Source: Rhodospirillaceae bacterium (GTDB lineage Bacteria > Pseudomonadota > Alphaproteobacteria > CACIAM-22H2). Taken from it: DNA of 64,000 nt. Below, piece after piece: positions 18,092 to 27,210 of this stretch (the stretch's first letter is position 1; every line of letters begins with the position of its first letter). Location of the stretch: contig JALHMR010000020.1 of NCBI GenBank assembly GCA_022843945.1, positions 26,740-90,739 of the forward strand, given 5' to 3'. Below the pieces are notes generated by a model. It ran no database searches. It saw only the letters and a program-made list of their open reading frames with translations, and was not told the origin of the DNA. The translations under genes were made by a program, and so were the position numbers.

Positions 18092-19211
18092 GGCGCATCC
18101 CGGAGGCGGGTACGGGCGGCAGCACTTCCGCCCGCCGCCGGGAAAGCCCACGCTGTGGGCGACGCTGCTCACGGGAGCGCTTCTCGCAGGCGGCTTCGGC
18201 TGGAGACGCTACGGCAGCGAGGATGCCCGTATCCGCCAGGCGCTCGACGAGCGCGAAGGGCCGCAGGATCGCGGCCGCTTCGCCGACTCGCCGTCGGAGA
18301 TTCCGGCGCGCGGCTGGAAAGACATCATCGTCCGCATCTACAAGGAGATCGGCGACGACCGCGTCGTGCCGCTCGCGGCCGGCGTCACCTACTACGCCCT
18401 GCTCGCCATCTTCCCGGCCATCGCCGCCCTGGTTTCGATCTTCGGCCTGTTCGCCGACACCGCCGTGATCAGCGAGCAGCTGCGCGGTCTGTCCTCGTTC
18501 ATTCCCGCCGGCGCCATCGAGGTCATCGAGGAACAGCTACGCCGGCTAGCCTCGCAGGGTGAGCAGGCTCTGGGCCTGACCTTCGTCACCGGCCTCCTGC
18601 TCTCGCTGTGGAGCTCCAACGCCGGCATGAAGGCGCTCTTCGACTCGCTCAACATCGTTTACGACGAGATCGAGAAGCGCAGCTTCATCCGCCTCAACGC
18701 CATCTCGCTGGCATTCACCTTCGGCGCCATCGTCTTTATCATGCTCGCTCTCTTCGCCGTGGTAGTCCTGCCGGTCGCCCTCAAATTCGTCGGCCTGGAG
18801 CGGCAGACCGAGTTCCTGCTCACCGTGCTGCGTTGGCCGGCCATCTTCGTGGTCGTCGCCTTTGCCGTCGCCCTGATCTACCGCCACGGGCCGAGCCGCG
18901 AGAAGGCGAAGTGGCGCTGGCTGACCTGGGGCAGCGTGGTCGCCTCGCTGCTGTGGATCGGCGTGTCGATGCTGTTCTCGTGGTACGCCACCAACTTCGG
19001 CAATTACAACGAGACCTACGGCTCGCTGGGAGCGGTCGTCGGCTTCATGGTGTGGATCTGGCTGTCGACCATTACCGTCCTGCTCGGGGCCGAGCTCGAT
19101 GCCGAGATGGAGCATCAGACCGCCAAGGACACGACCGAGGGTCCGCCCAAGCCGCTCGGCGCCCGCGGCGCCACCATGGCCGACACGATCGGGCCCGCCC
19201 AGACCCGGTGA
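18078..19211 (+). CDS. YihY/BrkB family inner-membrane protein
   Basis: 377 residues from ATG 18078 (GGAG upstream, 14-bp overlap with the previous gene). After a short N-terminal helix and linker comes the YihY core: VPLAAGVTYYALLAIFPAIA and five further membrane segments, with the conserved NAGMKALFDSLNIVYDE loop and ATNFGNYNETYGSLGAVVGF. The family is of unsettled function (once annotated RNase BN). Clustering with YqjD/E-like genes supports an envelope role. Confidence 0.85.
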   Translation: MRAAEAHPGGGYGRQHFRPPPGKPTLWATLLTGALLAGGFGWRRYGSEDARIRQALDEREGPQDRGRFADSPSEIPARGWKDIIVRIYKEIGDDRVVPLAAGVTYYALLAIFPAIAALVSIFGLFADTAVISEQLRGLSSFIPAGAIEVIEEQLRRLASQGEQALGLTFVTGLLLSLWSSNAGMKALFDSLNIVYDEIEKRSFIRLNAISLAFTFGAIVFIMLALFAVVVLPVALKFVGLERQTEFLLTVLRWPAIFVVVAFAVALIYRHGPSREKAKWRWLTWGSVVASLLWIGVSMLFSWYATNFGNYNETYGSLGAVVGFMVWIWLSTITVLLGAELDAEMEHQTAKDTTEGPPKPLGARGATMADTIGPAQTR

Positions 19212-19299
19212 GCCCGGGAGCCGCTAACGCGTGACATTCCTGTGGCATCGGCCGCGGATGTGAAGAAACGCACCTCCCGACAGCGCCGAATCAGGTCTC

Positions 19300-19324
19300 C
19301 TACCCCTGTCGGCGAAAGGGGTAG
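19300..19324 (+). terminator. Hairpin downstream of the YihY operon
   Basis: CTACCCC and GGGGTAG, perfect 7-bp arms with an 11-base loop, 88 bp after the YihY stop. No U-tract follows, so it may be an RNA-stabilising or factor-dependent terminator hairpin. The remaining intergenic bases to 19472 show nothing else. Confidence 0.35.
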
Positions 19325-19472
19325 CCCGCAGCCACGCTCCTTCGGCAGGGCTTTGGCCGGAGGGAAGCCGCCGCTACTCCCGATGCCGGACCCGCTTAAC
19401 TCCGTCGCCGGATTGCGAATGACGCCGGCGCTGCACAGCTAAGAGTCACGGCCCTTGTTCCACCGGATCCCG

Positions 19473-19871
19473 ATGTTCACTGTGCTCTTCACCAACCGGT
19501 ACCGCGCGCACGACAGGCAGCCGCCGTGGCTGATTGTCGAGCCGGAAAGCCGTGCCGCCCTGGCGATCGAGAACGTGCTCTCCAGGCTCGGCTGGTCGGT
19601 GCTGGGGCCGATCACCGATCCCGATAACGCCCTGCCGCTCGCCCGCCAGCACCGCCTGTCGGGGGCGGTCCTCGACCTCAACGCCGAGCCCGAGCGCGTC
19701 TACCCGGTCGCCGAGATGCTCGCCAGGCGCCGGATCCCGTTCGTCTTCATCACCGGAGGCGGAAGAGAGGAGGTGCGCGAGGATTTCCGCGACCGCCCCA
19801 GTCTGCCCAAGAGCTTCCTGATGGAGCGCCTGCGCCCGCTGTTGCGCGGCCTCGCCGTGGCCTACGCCTAG
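19473..19871 (+). CDS. Receiver-like (CheY-fold) protein
   Basis: 132 residues from ATG 19473; a TTG 18 bp earlier is an alternative. The body resembles a lone response-regulator receiver: WLIVEPESRAALAIENVLSR, AVLDLNAEPERVYPVAEML, IPFVFITGGG and a late Lys (LPKSF). The DD pair at the first strand is replaced by EP, as in many alphaproteobacterial pseudo-receivers, while the central Asp (VLDLN) remains. Phosphorylation is therefore uncertain. Convergent with the thioesterase gene, overlapping at the stop codons. Confidence 0.65.
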   Translation: MFTVLFTNRYRAHDRQPPWLIVEPESRAALAIENVLSRLGWSVLGPITDPDNALPLARQHRLSGAVLDLNAEPERVYPVAEMLARRRIPFVFITGGGREEVREDFRDRPSLPKSFLMERLRPLLRGLAVAYA

Positions 19872-20320
19872 CCGCCCAGGTTTTCGCCCTCGCGGACCCG
19901 CAACAGGCCGCGCAGACGATCACCGACCGCCACCGGCCGGTGGCTGCGCTGGTCGGTATGGACCCAGACCACCTCGCCCGTCGCCAGCAGCGCCTCGCCG
20001 CCCTTGGGGAAGATTCCCAGCGCGAAGGACAGACTGGAGCGGCCCAGCCGGGCCACGCGACAGCCGATCTCCAGCTCCTGATCGAAGCGGATCGGCGCCT
20101 TGTACTCGACCACGCAGCGCACGGTATGGAAGTCGATGCCGCTGGCGGTGGCCTCCGCCATCAGGTCGTAGGGCAGACCGCGGAAATACTCGGTGATCGC
20201 CGTGTCGTAGTAGGTCAGGTAATGGGCGTTGAACACCACCCCCTGCTGGTCGACCTCCGAGTAACGGACCCGCAAGGGGCAGAAGAAGCGGAACGCCGCC
20301 CGCGTCGTGACATTGTCCAT
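19868..20320 (-). CDS. Acyl-CoA thioesterase, hotdog fold (YbgC/4HBT-like)
   Basis: 150 residues. The 4HBT signature RYSEVDQQGVVFNAHYLTYY carries the catalytic Asp; later strands (VVEYKAPIRFDQELEIGCRV) fit the single-hotdog family. It would hydrolyse an acyl-CoA thioester in the cytosol; chain preference is unknown. No cobound pathway genes lie nearby. Confidence 0.85.
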   Translation of the reverse strand: MDNVTTRAAFRFFCPLRVRYSEVDQQGVVFNAHYLTYYDTAITEYFRGLPYDLMAEATASGIDFHTVRCVVEYKAPIRFDQELEIGCRVARLGRSSLSFALGIFPKGGEALLATGEVVWVHTDQRSHRPVAVGDRLRGLLRVREGENLGG

Positions 20321-20389
20321 CCCCCTCTCCTATCCCCGAATCAGGGTTTTGCGCTAGGCTGCCGTTTCCGCGACCCGAGGGGGATTCCC

Positions 20390-20659
20390 GTGCTCGAGCT
20401 CCGACCGAACTGCGAATGCTGCGACCGCGACCTGCCGCCCGAATCGGCCGCGGCGCGGATCTGCTCCTTCGAGTGCACCTTCTGCAGCACCTGCGCCGAG
20501 GGCGTGCTGGGCGGCCGCTGCCCCAACTGCGGCGGCGAGCTGGTCCGCCGGCCGGTGCGGCCCGCCGCGAAGCTGGCGAAATTCCCGGCTTCGGCGACCC
20601 GTAAGGTGAGGCCACAAGGCTGCGCACCCGCGGCGGCGGCCAATCGGGCCGGGGCATGA
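20390..20659 (+). CDS. DUF1272 small zinc-ribbon-like protein
   Basis: 89 residues from GTG 20390 (AGGGGG seven bases upstream). The first half is the DUF1272 signature, LELRPNCECCDRDLPPES and ICSFECTFCSTCAE, with CPNCGGELVRRPVRP after; eight or more cysteines in CxxC pairs suggest two structural zinc sites. Function unknown. The C-terminal extension is basic and Ala/Pro-rich. It overlaps the glycosyltransferase start by 4 bp. Confidence 0.85.
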   Translation: MLELRPNCECCDRDLPPESAAARICSFECTFCSTCAEGVLGGRCPNCGGELVRRPVRPAAKLAKFPASATRKVRPQGCAPAAAANRAGA

Positions 20660-21951
20660 GCGGGCGCGAGCTGCGTATCGGCACGCCCTGGAATGCACCG
20701 GGCCTGCAGCGCTTCAACGGCGATCATCCACTGCCCGGCAGCCTGATCGCCGACTATCCCGGCTACAGCTTCGACTTCGCGCTGTCCCAGGCCGACGCCG
20801 CCAATATCCGCCGGGCCCAGGACGAAGCCAACGCGCTACGCGCTGCCCTGGCGGCGCTCGAGCCGCCGCCGGCGGCCGCCGACATCGAGGAATTCGTGGT
20901 CTCGCGCGGCCTGCAGACCCAGGCGATGATGCTTGCCCCCTGCGACATGCATTTCCTGCACACCGCACCGCTGACCCACGGCAAGAAACCCTGGATCCTG
21001 CACATCGAGGAGATGATCACGCTGTTCGCGCCGTTCGTCTGGCACGGCATCTCGGCCAATGTGAAGATCCGCGAAGTCCCCGCTTACCGGATGGTGAAAC
21101 ACCTGCTGGAATCGCCGGCCTGCCGGGCGGTCTTCTCGCATCTGACGCACAGCAAGGATTTCCTGCCCGTGCTGTTCGACAGCGAGATCCTCGCCCGGAA
21201 GGTGCATCACGTGCCGCTGGGCGTGGAGTTCTCCTCGGCGGCGACCAAGAAGATCGCCGAGCGCCAGGCGACGCGCGGCGGCTTGCCGGGAACCACCTTC
21301 CTGTTCACCAACTCCTGGTCGCAGCACGAATCGAGCTTCGTGCTGCGCGGCGGCAGCGACGTCATCCGCGCCTTCATCGGCCTGGTGCAGAAATATCCGG
21401 ACGTGCGGCTGATCGTGCTTTCTACCCTGCCGGTGTCGCATTACGGCGAAGGCTTCCGCGACTTCGTGCGCCAGATCCCCAACCTGATCCTGATCGAGAA
21501 TCGCGCCAGCGACGATGAGCTGGTGGAGCTGATGATGACGGCCGACGTCTTCCTGGTGCCGTCGGTCGGCCTGCACGCGCTTTCCATCCTGCGCTCCATG
21601 TATTGCGGGCTGCCGACCGTCGTCTCCGATGCGCCGGGCAACGAGGAGTATATCGAGCACGACAAGACCGGTGTCGTCGTGCCGGGTCGTCGGGGCAAGA
21701 CCGCCTGGTATGACGAGATCGGCTTTCTCCACCAGACCTTCGAACCGGTCTTCTCCAAGCAGCTCGACGATTTTTCCGCCGGGTTGTTCAAGGAGATGGA
21801 ATCCCTGCATCTCGACCGCGAGCGGCGGCGGCGGATCGGCGCCGCGGCGCGCGAGCTGGCCCGCCGTCGCCACCGCATCGAGGATTGGCGGGCCGGCTTC
21901 CAGCGCATTCTCGACGAGGTCCGGCCGACCCTCTCTACCGCCTCGCCTTAA
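20656..21951 (+). CDS. Glycosyltransferase, GT4-like
   Basis: 431 residues. The C-terminal half has a GT-B Rossmann domain with the nucleotide-sugar region LVPSVGLHALSILRSMYCGL followed by PTVVSDAPGNEEYIEHDKTG, as in family 4 retaining enzymes; the N-terminal half is less conserved (KPWILHIEEMITLFAPFVWH). Likely adds a sugar to a cell-surface polysaccharide or lipid, but the acceptor is unknown and no other polysaccharide genes are adjacent. Translationally coupled to the DUF1272 gene (ATGA). Confidence 0.8.
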   Translation: MSGRELRIGTPWNAPGLQRFNGDHPLPGSLIADYPGYSFDFALSQADAANIRRAQDEANALRAALAALEPPPAAADIEEFVVSRGLQTQAMMLAPCDMHFLHTAPLTHGKKPWILHIEEMITLFAPFVWHGISANVKIREVPAYRMVKHLLESPACRAVFSHLTHSKDFLPVLFDSEILARKVHHVPLGVEFSSAATKKIAERQATRGGLPGTTFLFTNSWSQHESSFVLRGGSDVIRAFIGLVQKYPDVRLIVLSTLPVSHYGEGFRDFVRQIPNLILIENRASDDELVELMMTADVFLVPSVGLHALSILRSMYCGLPTVVSDAPGNEEYIEHDKTGVVVPGRRGKTAWYDEIGFLHQTFEPVFSKQLDDFSAGLFKEMESLHLDRERRRRIGAAARELARRRHRIEDWRAGFQRILDEVRPTLSTASP

Positions 21952-22029
21952 TCCTGACATGCTGCCCGGCGAGGCTCCGGCCTGCTAAGCTGGGGAAGCC
22001 GCGGTTCGGGGGCAGGTCAGGGGACGGGG

Positions 22030-23445
22030 ATGTCGCGCAGTTCCGAACGCCCGATTTCGACGCTGGCAGAGCGCCGCGCCTCCCGGCTGCGCCTGGCCTT
22101 TGCCCGCGAGCAGCTCGGCGGCCTGCGCCTTGCCACCTATGCGCGGCTGGTCGCGCTCGGCATCATCGCCGTCTGGCTGGTGGCCGCCCAGCGCGAGATC
22201 TCGGTCGTCTACTATCTCGGCATCGTCGCCGTCTTCGCCGTGCTGGCCTTCATTCAGCTGGGGGCGAGCGGCGGCCCCGGCCGGGCTTGGGTGAAATATG
22301 TATTCACGGCGCTGGAGATGGCGCTGCTCGCCGCGGTGCTGGTGCATCCCAATCCGCTGGCCTCCTACATGGCCGACATTCCGCCCGCCATGCTCGTGCG
22401 CGGTCAGAACTTCCTCTATTTTTTCGTCCTGCTGGCGCTGACGGCCCTCAGCCTTTCGCCGGCCTATGTGCTGTGGAGCGGTGTCGCCGCGGCAGCCGCC
22501 TGGTGCGGCGGCGTCTTCTGGGTGGTCATGCAGCCCGGCACGGTGACCGTCGGCTCGTTCGCCGAGTATCGCTCGATGACCTTGGCCGACCGGGCGGCGG
22601 CGCTGTTCGATCCTGACTTCGTGGATATCGTCGTCCTGCAGCAGCAGATCGTCCTGCTGCTGGTCGTCGCCGGACTGATCGCGCTGGCCGCCGGCCGGGC
22701 CCGGCGGGTGGTCGAGCGCCAGGCGATCCTCGAGCGCGAACGCGCCAGCCTCGCCCGCTATTTCTCGCCCAACATCGTCGACCAGCTCACCCAGGCCGAC
22801 AACCCGCTGGGGGCCGTCCGTCGCCAGGACATCGCCGTGCTGTTCTGCGATCTCGTTGGCTTCACCGGCATGGCGGCCACCGAGCCGCCGGAGCGCGTCG
22901 TCGGCTTCCTGCGCGAGCACTACGCCCGCCTCGAGGAGGCGGTGTTCGCCTGCGGCGGCACCATCGACTGCTACTTCGGGGACGCCATGATGGCGACCTT
23001 CGGCACGCCCAACCCCGGCACCAACGATGCAACCCGGGCCCTGCAATGCGGCCGGGACATTCTCGAGCGGCTGGAAACCTGGAACCGCGAACGGGCCGAA
23101 CGGCGCGAGCCCGCGGTGCGCGCCGGCATCGGCATCCATTACGGGCCGGTGGTGCTCGGCAATATCGGCGGCGAGCGTCGCCTGGAGTTCACCGCCATCG
23201 GCGACACCGTCAACATCGCCAAGCGGCTGGAGAGCCTGACCCGCGATGTCGGCTCGGCGCTGGCCGTCAGCGGCGCGCTTGTCGAGCAGATCCGGCGCGA
23301 GAACAAGGATGAGGCGCCGCCGGAGCTCGAAGGCCTGAGCGAGGCCACACCGGTGGTCCTGCGCGGCCGGGCGGTGGAGACGGTGGTCTGGCTGCTCAGG
23401 CCCGAGAGCCGCGCGGTCGGGCCCACCCTGGTGGCCGGGGACTGA
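22030..23445 (+). CDS. Membrane adenylate/guanylate cyclase, class III
   Basis: 471 residues. Residues about 35-220 hold about six hydrophobic segments with no recognised sensor; residues about 265-440 form a class III cyclase domain with IAVLFCDLVGFTGM (first metal Asp), CYFGDAMMATFG (second Asp) and FTAIGDTVNIAKRLES (transition-state region). All catalytic motifs look intact. The helix just before the domain (LARYFSPNIVDQLTQAD) is the usual cyclase-transducing element. It would make cAMP from ATP at the inner membrane. The HIT gene begins 4 bp after its stop. Confidence 0.88.
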   Translation: MSRSSERPISTLAERRASRLRLAFAREQLGGLRLATYARLVALGIIAVWLVAAQREISVVYYLGIVAVFAVLAFIQLGASGGPGRAWVKYVFTALEMALLAAVLVHPNPLASYMADIPPAMLVRGQNFLYFFVLLALTALSLSPAYVLWSGVAAAAAWCGGVFWVVMQPGTVTVGSFAEYRSMTLADRAAALFDPDFVDIVVLQQQIVLLLVVAGLIALAAGRARRVVERQAILERERASLARYFSPNIVDQLTQADNPLGAVRRQDIAVLFCDLVGFTGMAATEPPERVVGFLREHYARLEEAVFACGGTIDCYFGDAMMATFGTPNPGTNDATRALQCGRDILERLETWNRERAERREPAVRAGIGIHYGPVVLGNIGGERRLEFTAIGDTVNIAKRLESLTRDVGSALAVSGALVEQIRRENKDEAPPELEGLSEATPVVLRGRAVETVVWLLRPESRAVGPTLVAGD

Positions 23446-23449
23446 CGGC

Positions 23450-23821
23450 ATGCCGTCGGACGCTGCCGCCGAGTGCGCTTTGTGCCGGCCCGAGGACGTC
23501 GTGCTGGAAAACGATCTCGTCTACGTCGCCCGCGATAAGTTCGCACTGGCTCCCGGCCACGTGATCGCCGTGCCGCGCCGACATGTCGCGGACTTCTTCG
23601 CCATGACCACGCCCGAGAAGCACGCCGTTCTGGCCGCCCTTGATGAGGCGAAGGCACGGCTGGATCGCGAGCACCGACCCGACGGCTACAACATTGGGGT
23701 TAATATCGGCGCCGCCGCGGGGCAATCGCGCCTGCATGTGCATGTGCATCTGATCCCGCGCTATCGCGGCGATGTGGCCGATCCGCGCGGCGGCGTGCGC
23801 TGCGTCCTGCGCAAGGCCTAA
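23450..23821 (+). CDS. HIT-family nucleotide hydrolase
   Basis: 123 residues with the histidine triad HVHVHLIPRYRGDV and the upstream PGHVIAVPRRHV loop. Such enzymes hydrolyse nucleoside phosphoramidates or dinucleotide phosphates. Two N-terminal cysteines (CALC) may bind zinc as in other HIT proteins. It is probably co-transcribed with the cyclase, and a second HIT gene lies at 44194. Confidence 0.88.
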   Translation: MPSDAAAECALCRPEDVVLENDLVYVARDKFALAPGHVIAVPRRHVADFFAMTTPEKHAVLAALDEAKARLDREHRPDGYNIGVNIGAAAGQSRLHVHVHLIPRYRGDVADPRGGVRCVLRKA

Positions 23822-23900
23822 GGTGATGTTCCTGGACCGCGCAGGCAACCAAAGGTAGCGGTCGCCTCGCCGTGCCTTCCCGCGTAAGCTGCGCGCGGTC

Positions 23901-24479
23901 ATGCCGCGCTTCCTCGCCGCCCTCGTATTCGCATCCCTCGCGCTCGTCACCCCGGCCCACGCCGACGGCACTAGCGAAGCGGCGTGGGCAGCACTCGCCC
24001 GCGGCGCGGTCGCGCTGATCCGCCACGCCGAGACCTCGGGAGGTGCGGGAGATCCGCCCGACTTCCGGCTCAATGACTGCGACACCCAGCGCCTGTTGAA
24101 TGCGCGCGGGCGGCAGCAGGCCATCGCGCTTGGCGAAGTCTGGCGCCGGCGCGGCGTCATCGCCCGCCGCGTGATGTCGTCGCAATGGTGCCGCTGCGTC
24201 GAAACCGCGATCCTGATGGGCATCGGCCCGGTACAGCCGTTCGCGCCGCTCAACAACCTGTTCGGCCGCTACGAGGCCAGCCAGGCGCAGGTTGCGGCGC
24301 TGCGGCCACTGGTCGCGGAATGGAAGGGACCGGGCGCCCTCGTCCTGGTCAGCCACGGCTCGACGATCCTGGCTTTCGCCGGCGTCAGCCCGGCCGAGGG
24401 CGAGATCGTGGTCGTCGAGCCCGAACCGGCGAACAGCCGGGGCGTGCGCGTCGTCGGCCGGATTCCGCCGCCGCGCTAG
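23901..24479 (+). CDS. Secreted histidine phosphatase family protein
   Basis: 192 residues. A signal peptide (MPRFLAALVFASLALVTPAHA) directs export. The catalytic motif is LIRHAETSG (His nucleophile, RHAE in place of RHGE), with the family segment SSQWCRCVETA and the second catalytic His in LVSHGSTILAFAG. Members of this periplasmic branch are uncharacterised phosphatases. Stop is 6 bp from the convergent hydrolase stop. Confidence 0.85.
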   Translation: MPRFLAALVFASLALVTPAHADGTSEAAWAALARGAVALIRHAETSGGAGDPPDFRLNDCDTQRLLNARGRQQAIALGEVWRRRGVIARRVMSSQWCRCVETAILMGIGPVQPFAPLNNLFGRYEASQAQVAALRPLVAEWKGPGALVLVSHGSTILAFAGVSPAEGEIVVVEPEPANSRGVRVVGRIPPPR

Positions 24480-24485
24480 ACGCGC

Positions 24486-25328
24486 TCAGACCTTGCCGGC
24501 GACCAGGTCGCGCGCCGCGACCGCGATTTCGCCATCGGGATCGGCCAGCTCGTCCAGCACGTTGAAGTGGTTGTAGGTGCCGATCTCCAGCAGCCGGCCC
24601 TTGAGCCCACTGCCGATCCAGGCGGCCGCGTAGTCGCGCGACTGGCGGATGAACTCGGGCAGTTCTCCGCCACCCACCGCGACGATCTGCGGCGGCGCCT
24701 TGGCCGGCAGGTGAAGCATCGGGCTGGTGCGCTTCGCCTCGTCCTCGTCGAGCCGGAAATCGGCATTCATCGAGCACAGCCGCATCGGCGCCATGTCGAA
24801 CACGCCGCTGATCGGCAGGGCACCCTTGACGCCCTTCTCGCCGACCACCATGGCGGTCAGATGGCCGCCCGCCGAATGGCCGGAGACATAGAGCCTGTCG
24901 GGATCGCCGCCGAGCGCGGCGAGGTTGGCGCGCAGCCAGGCCAGCGCCTGCTTCACCTCGGCGATAATGCCGTCGATGCGGTTCGCGGGGGCCAGCGTGT
25001 ATTCGATATTGGCGACGTTGATGCCGTGGGCCAGCGGCCCGCCGGCGACGAAACCCCAGTTCTCCTTGTCCGTGGAGCGCCAGTAGCCGCCATGGATGAA
25101 GGCCAGCGTCGGCGCCCCGCTTGGGCCGGCGGCATAGAAATCGAGGCGCTGGCGCGGCGCCTTGCCATAGGCGAGATCGCGCTTCGGCGTGGCCTTGGCG
25201 TCCAGCGCCTTCGTGCGCGCGGTGTATTCCGCGATGATCCGGTCGCGCGCTTCGGCGCCGCCGATGGCGCCGGAGTTGTTGTAGGCGGCGTCGATGGCCG
25301 CCTTATCCATGCCGCGATAGAGGCTCAT
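24486..25328 (-). CDS. Alpha/beta hydrolase, kynurenine-formamidase-like
   Basis: 280 residues from ATG 25328, overlapping the dctM stop by 4 bp. The oxyanion-hole motif FIHGGYWRS and nucleophile SGHSAGGHLTAM are those of the arylformamidase/esterase-lipase family; the likely catalytic His is in YNHFNVLDEL. Co-translation with a TRAP transporter suggests it cleaves an ester or amide imported by the transporter; true kynurenine formamidase activity is not implied, as no other kynurenine genes are present. Confidence 0.85.
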   Translation of the reverse strand: MSLYRGMDKAAIDAAYNNSGAIGGAEARDRIIAEYTARTKALDAKATPKRDLAYGKAPRQRLDFYAAGPSGAPTLAFIHGGYWRSTDKENWGFVAGGPLAHGINVANIEYTLAPANRIDGIIAEVKQALAWLRANLAALGGDPDRLYVSGHSAGGHLTAMVVGEKGVKGALPISGVFDMAPMRLCSMNADFRLDEDEAKRTSPMLHLPAKAPPQIVAVGGGELPEFIRQSRDYAAAWIGSGLKGRLLEIGTYNHFNVLDELADPDGEIAVAARDLVAGKV

Positions 25329-26623
25329 GATTTGTAATCCATGGTCGAGGGAAGCCAGAGCGCGATCTGCGGGAAAATAATGATCAGGGCAATGCCCAGC
25401 ATCAGCATCAGGATATAGGGGATCGCCGCTTTGTCGATCTCGGCCAGCGGTGCCTTGGTGATCGACTTGATGACGATCAGGTTCATGCCGACCGGCGGCG
25501 AGATCAGGGCCAGCTCCAGGTTGATGGTCAGCAGCACGCCGTACCAGACCTTGTCGATGCCCAGCGCCGTCATCACCGGCAGGATGACCGGCGTGGTGAT
25601 CAGGATGATCGAGATCGATTCGAGGATCAGGCCCAGGATGAAGATCAGGACCATCATCGCGACCATGAAGCCGGTCTGCGAAACATTGTATTCGAGCACC
25701 AGCCTCACCGCTTCCTGCGGGATGTTGAGCTTGGTCAGCATGTAGCCGAACAGGCCGGCGCCGATGATGATCATGAACAGCACGGCCGAGGTGCGCGCCG
25801 CCTCCATGCCGCCGTCCCAGAGATCCTTCCACGAGAACTTGCGATAGATCAGCCAGGCGATGGCCAGCGCCCACAAGGCACCGGTGCCGGCCGCTTCGGT
25901 GGCGGTGAAGACGCCGAAATACATGCCGCCCAGCACGAAAGGCGGCAGGGTGAGCGCCCAGAAGGAGCGGCGGACGGCCGTGCCCATCTCCGGCAGCGAG
26001 GCGCGCTCGGGCCGCACATAGTCGGGAATTGTCCGTTCGCGGCGCGCCTCGACCCCCATGCAATAGGTGGCGAAGATGAGGGCGAGCATGAGGCCCGGGA
26101 ACACGCCGGCCATGAAGAGGGCGCCGATCGAGGTGTCCGAGACGAAGCCGTAGAGCACCATCGGTGCCGAGGGCGGGATGAGGATGCCTAACGTGCCGCC
26201 GCCGGCCACCACGCCATAGATGCCGCGCTTGTCGTAGTTGTATTTGAGCATCTGCGGGATGGCGACCTTGCCGATGGTGAGCGCCGTCGCCACCGACGAG
26301 CCGGACACCGCGGCGAACACCGTGCAGGCAAACACCGTCGCCACGGCCAGGCCCCCGGGCAGGTGGCGGGTCAGGGTGTGCGCCGTTGCGTAGATGTCAT
26401 CGACGACACGGCCACGCACCATGAAGTGCGACATCAGCATGAAGAGCGGGATGGCGACCAGCAGGTAGACGTTGAGCTTGCCGAAGACGAACTCGCCCAG
26501 CGTGGCGACGTTGCCCTCGACGAAGATCAGGACCGCGCAGGAAAACAGGAACATGCCGGCGAACATCGGCAGTCCGGTGTAGAGGAATGCGATCAGCGCC
26601 GCGAGGATGAGGAGGAACGTCAC
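25325..26623 (-). CDS. dctM: TRAP transporter large permease
   Basis: 432 residues, about twelve transmembrane helices, normal for DctM. Family motifs include MLMSHFMVRGRVVDDIY and SGSSVATALTIGKVAIPQML, and IPPSAPMVLYGFVSDTSIGA. It moves a small organic acid across the inner membrane using the sodium gradient. Transcribed after dctP and dctQ and before the hydrolase. Start is 19 bp after the dctQ stop. Confidence 0.93.
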   Translation of the reverse strand: MTFLLILAALIAFLYTGLPMFAGMFLFSCAVLIFVEGNVATLGEFVFGKLNVYLLVAIPLFMLMSHFMVRGRVVDDIYATAHTLTRHLPGGLAVATVFACTVFAAVSGSSVATALTIGKVAIPQMLKYNYDKRGIYGVVAGGGTLGILIPPSAPMVLYGFVSDTSIGALFMAGVFPGLMLALIFATYCMGVEARRERTIPDYVRPERASLPEMGTAVRRSFWALTLPPFVLGGMYFGVFTATEAAGTGALWALAIAWLIYRKFSWKDLWDGGMEAARTSAVLFMIIIGAGLFGYMLTKLNIPQEAVRLVLEYNVSQTGFMVAMMVLIFILGLILESISIILITTPVILPVMTALGIDKVWYGVLLTINLELALISPPVGMNLIVIKSITKAPLAEIDKAAIPYILMLMLGIALIIIFPQIALWLPSTMDYKS

Positions 26624-26642
26624 GCCCTATTCGTGCCGATCT

Positions 26643-27197
26643 CTATTCATGGGCATCGAGGGCATCCGGCTCGGGTCCCTCGGGCTCCACGCCGGCGGCG
26701 TAGCAGAGAAGCTGTCCAAGCGATACGAGGAGCAGCAATACCGCGCCGATCGGCACGAAGATCTGGATCGCCCAGAGCGAGACTTCCGGGATGCCGATCG
26801 ACTTGAGCCCGACCATGTGGCTGAAAGCAACCATCTCCCAACCCTCGCGGATCAGGATCAGGGCGGTCACGGCCACGGCCAGCACGCCGAAGCCGAGCAG
26901 GAGGCGCCGCCGCCGGGCCGGTGCCCTCTCGATCAGCACGTCGACGCCGATATGCTCGGCGCGGCGCTGCGCCTCGGGCACCGCGAACATCACCGCGACG
27001 ACGATCAGCCAGCCCACGGCCTCGTCCGTCCAGCCCTGCGGCTGGTTGAGAAAATAGCGCATGGCCACGGCGTAGCAGACCATCGCCAGGGTCGCGAGGC
27101 AGGCGAGGCCCGCCACCGCCACGGCGCCGCGGCTGACCAGGGCGATGACGGCCTCGACCGCGCGCGCGGTGCGCGCGAGAGCCGAGGCCGCTGCCAT
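26643..27197 (-). CDS. dctQ: TRAP transporter small permease
   Basis: 184 residues with four hydrophobic segments (ALVSRGAVAVAGLACLATLA and others) and the DctQ-typical GWTDEAVGWLIVVAVMFAVP. It partners with the large permease in the inner membrane. The Arg-rich loop before the third helix is normal. Starts 14 bp after the dctP stop. Confidence 0.88.
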   Translation of the reverse strand: MAAASALARTARAVEAVIALVSRGAVAVAGLACLATLAMVCYAVAMRYFLNQPQGWTDEAVGWLIVVAVMFAVPEAQRRAEHIGVDVLIERAPARRRRLLLGFGVLAVAVTALILIREGWEMVAFSHMVGLKSIGIPEVSLWAIQIFVPIGAVLLLLVSLGQLLCYAAGVEPEGPEPDALDAHE

Positions 27198-27210
27198 GAC
27201 CCGCTCCGGA

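Noticed and set aside
25329..26063. In-frame extension of the hydrolase gene into dctM
   Set aside because: Extension is the antisense-like shadow frame of dctM; family N-terminus begins at ATG 25328.
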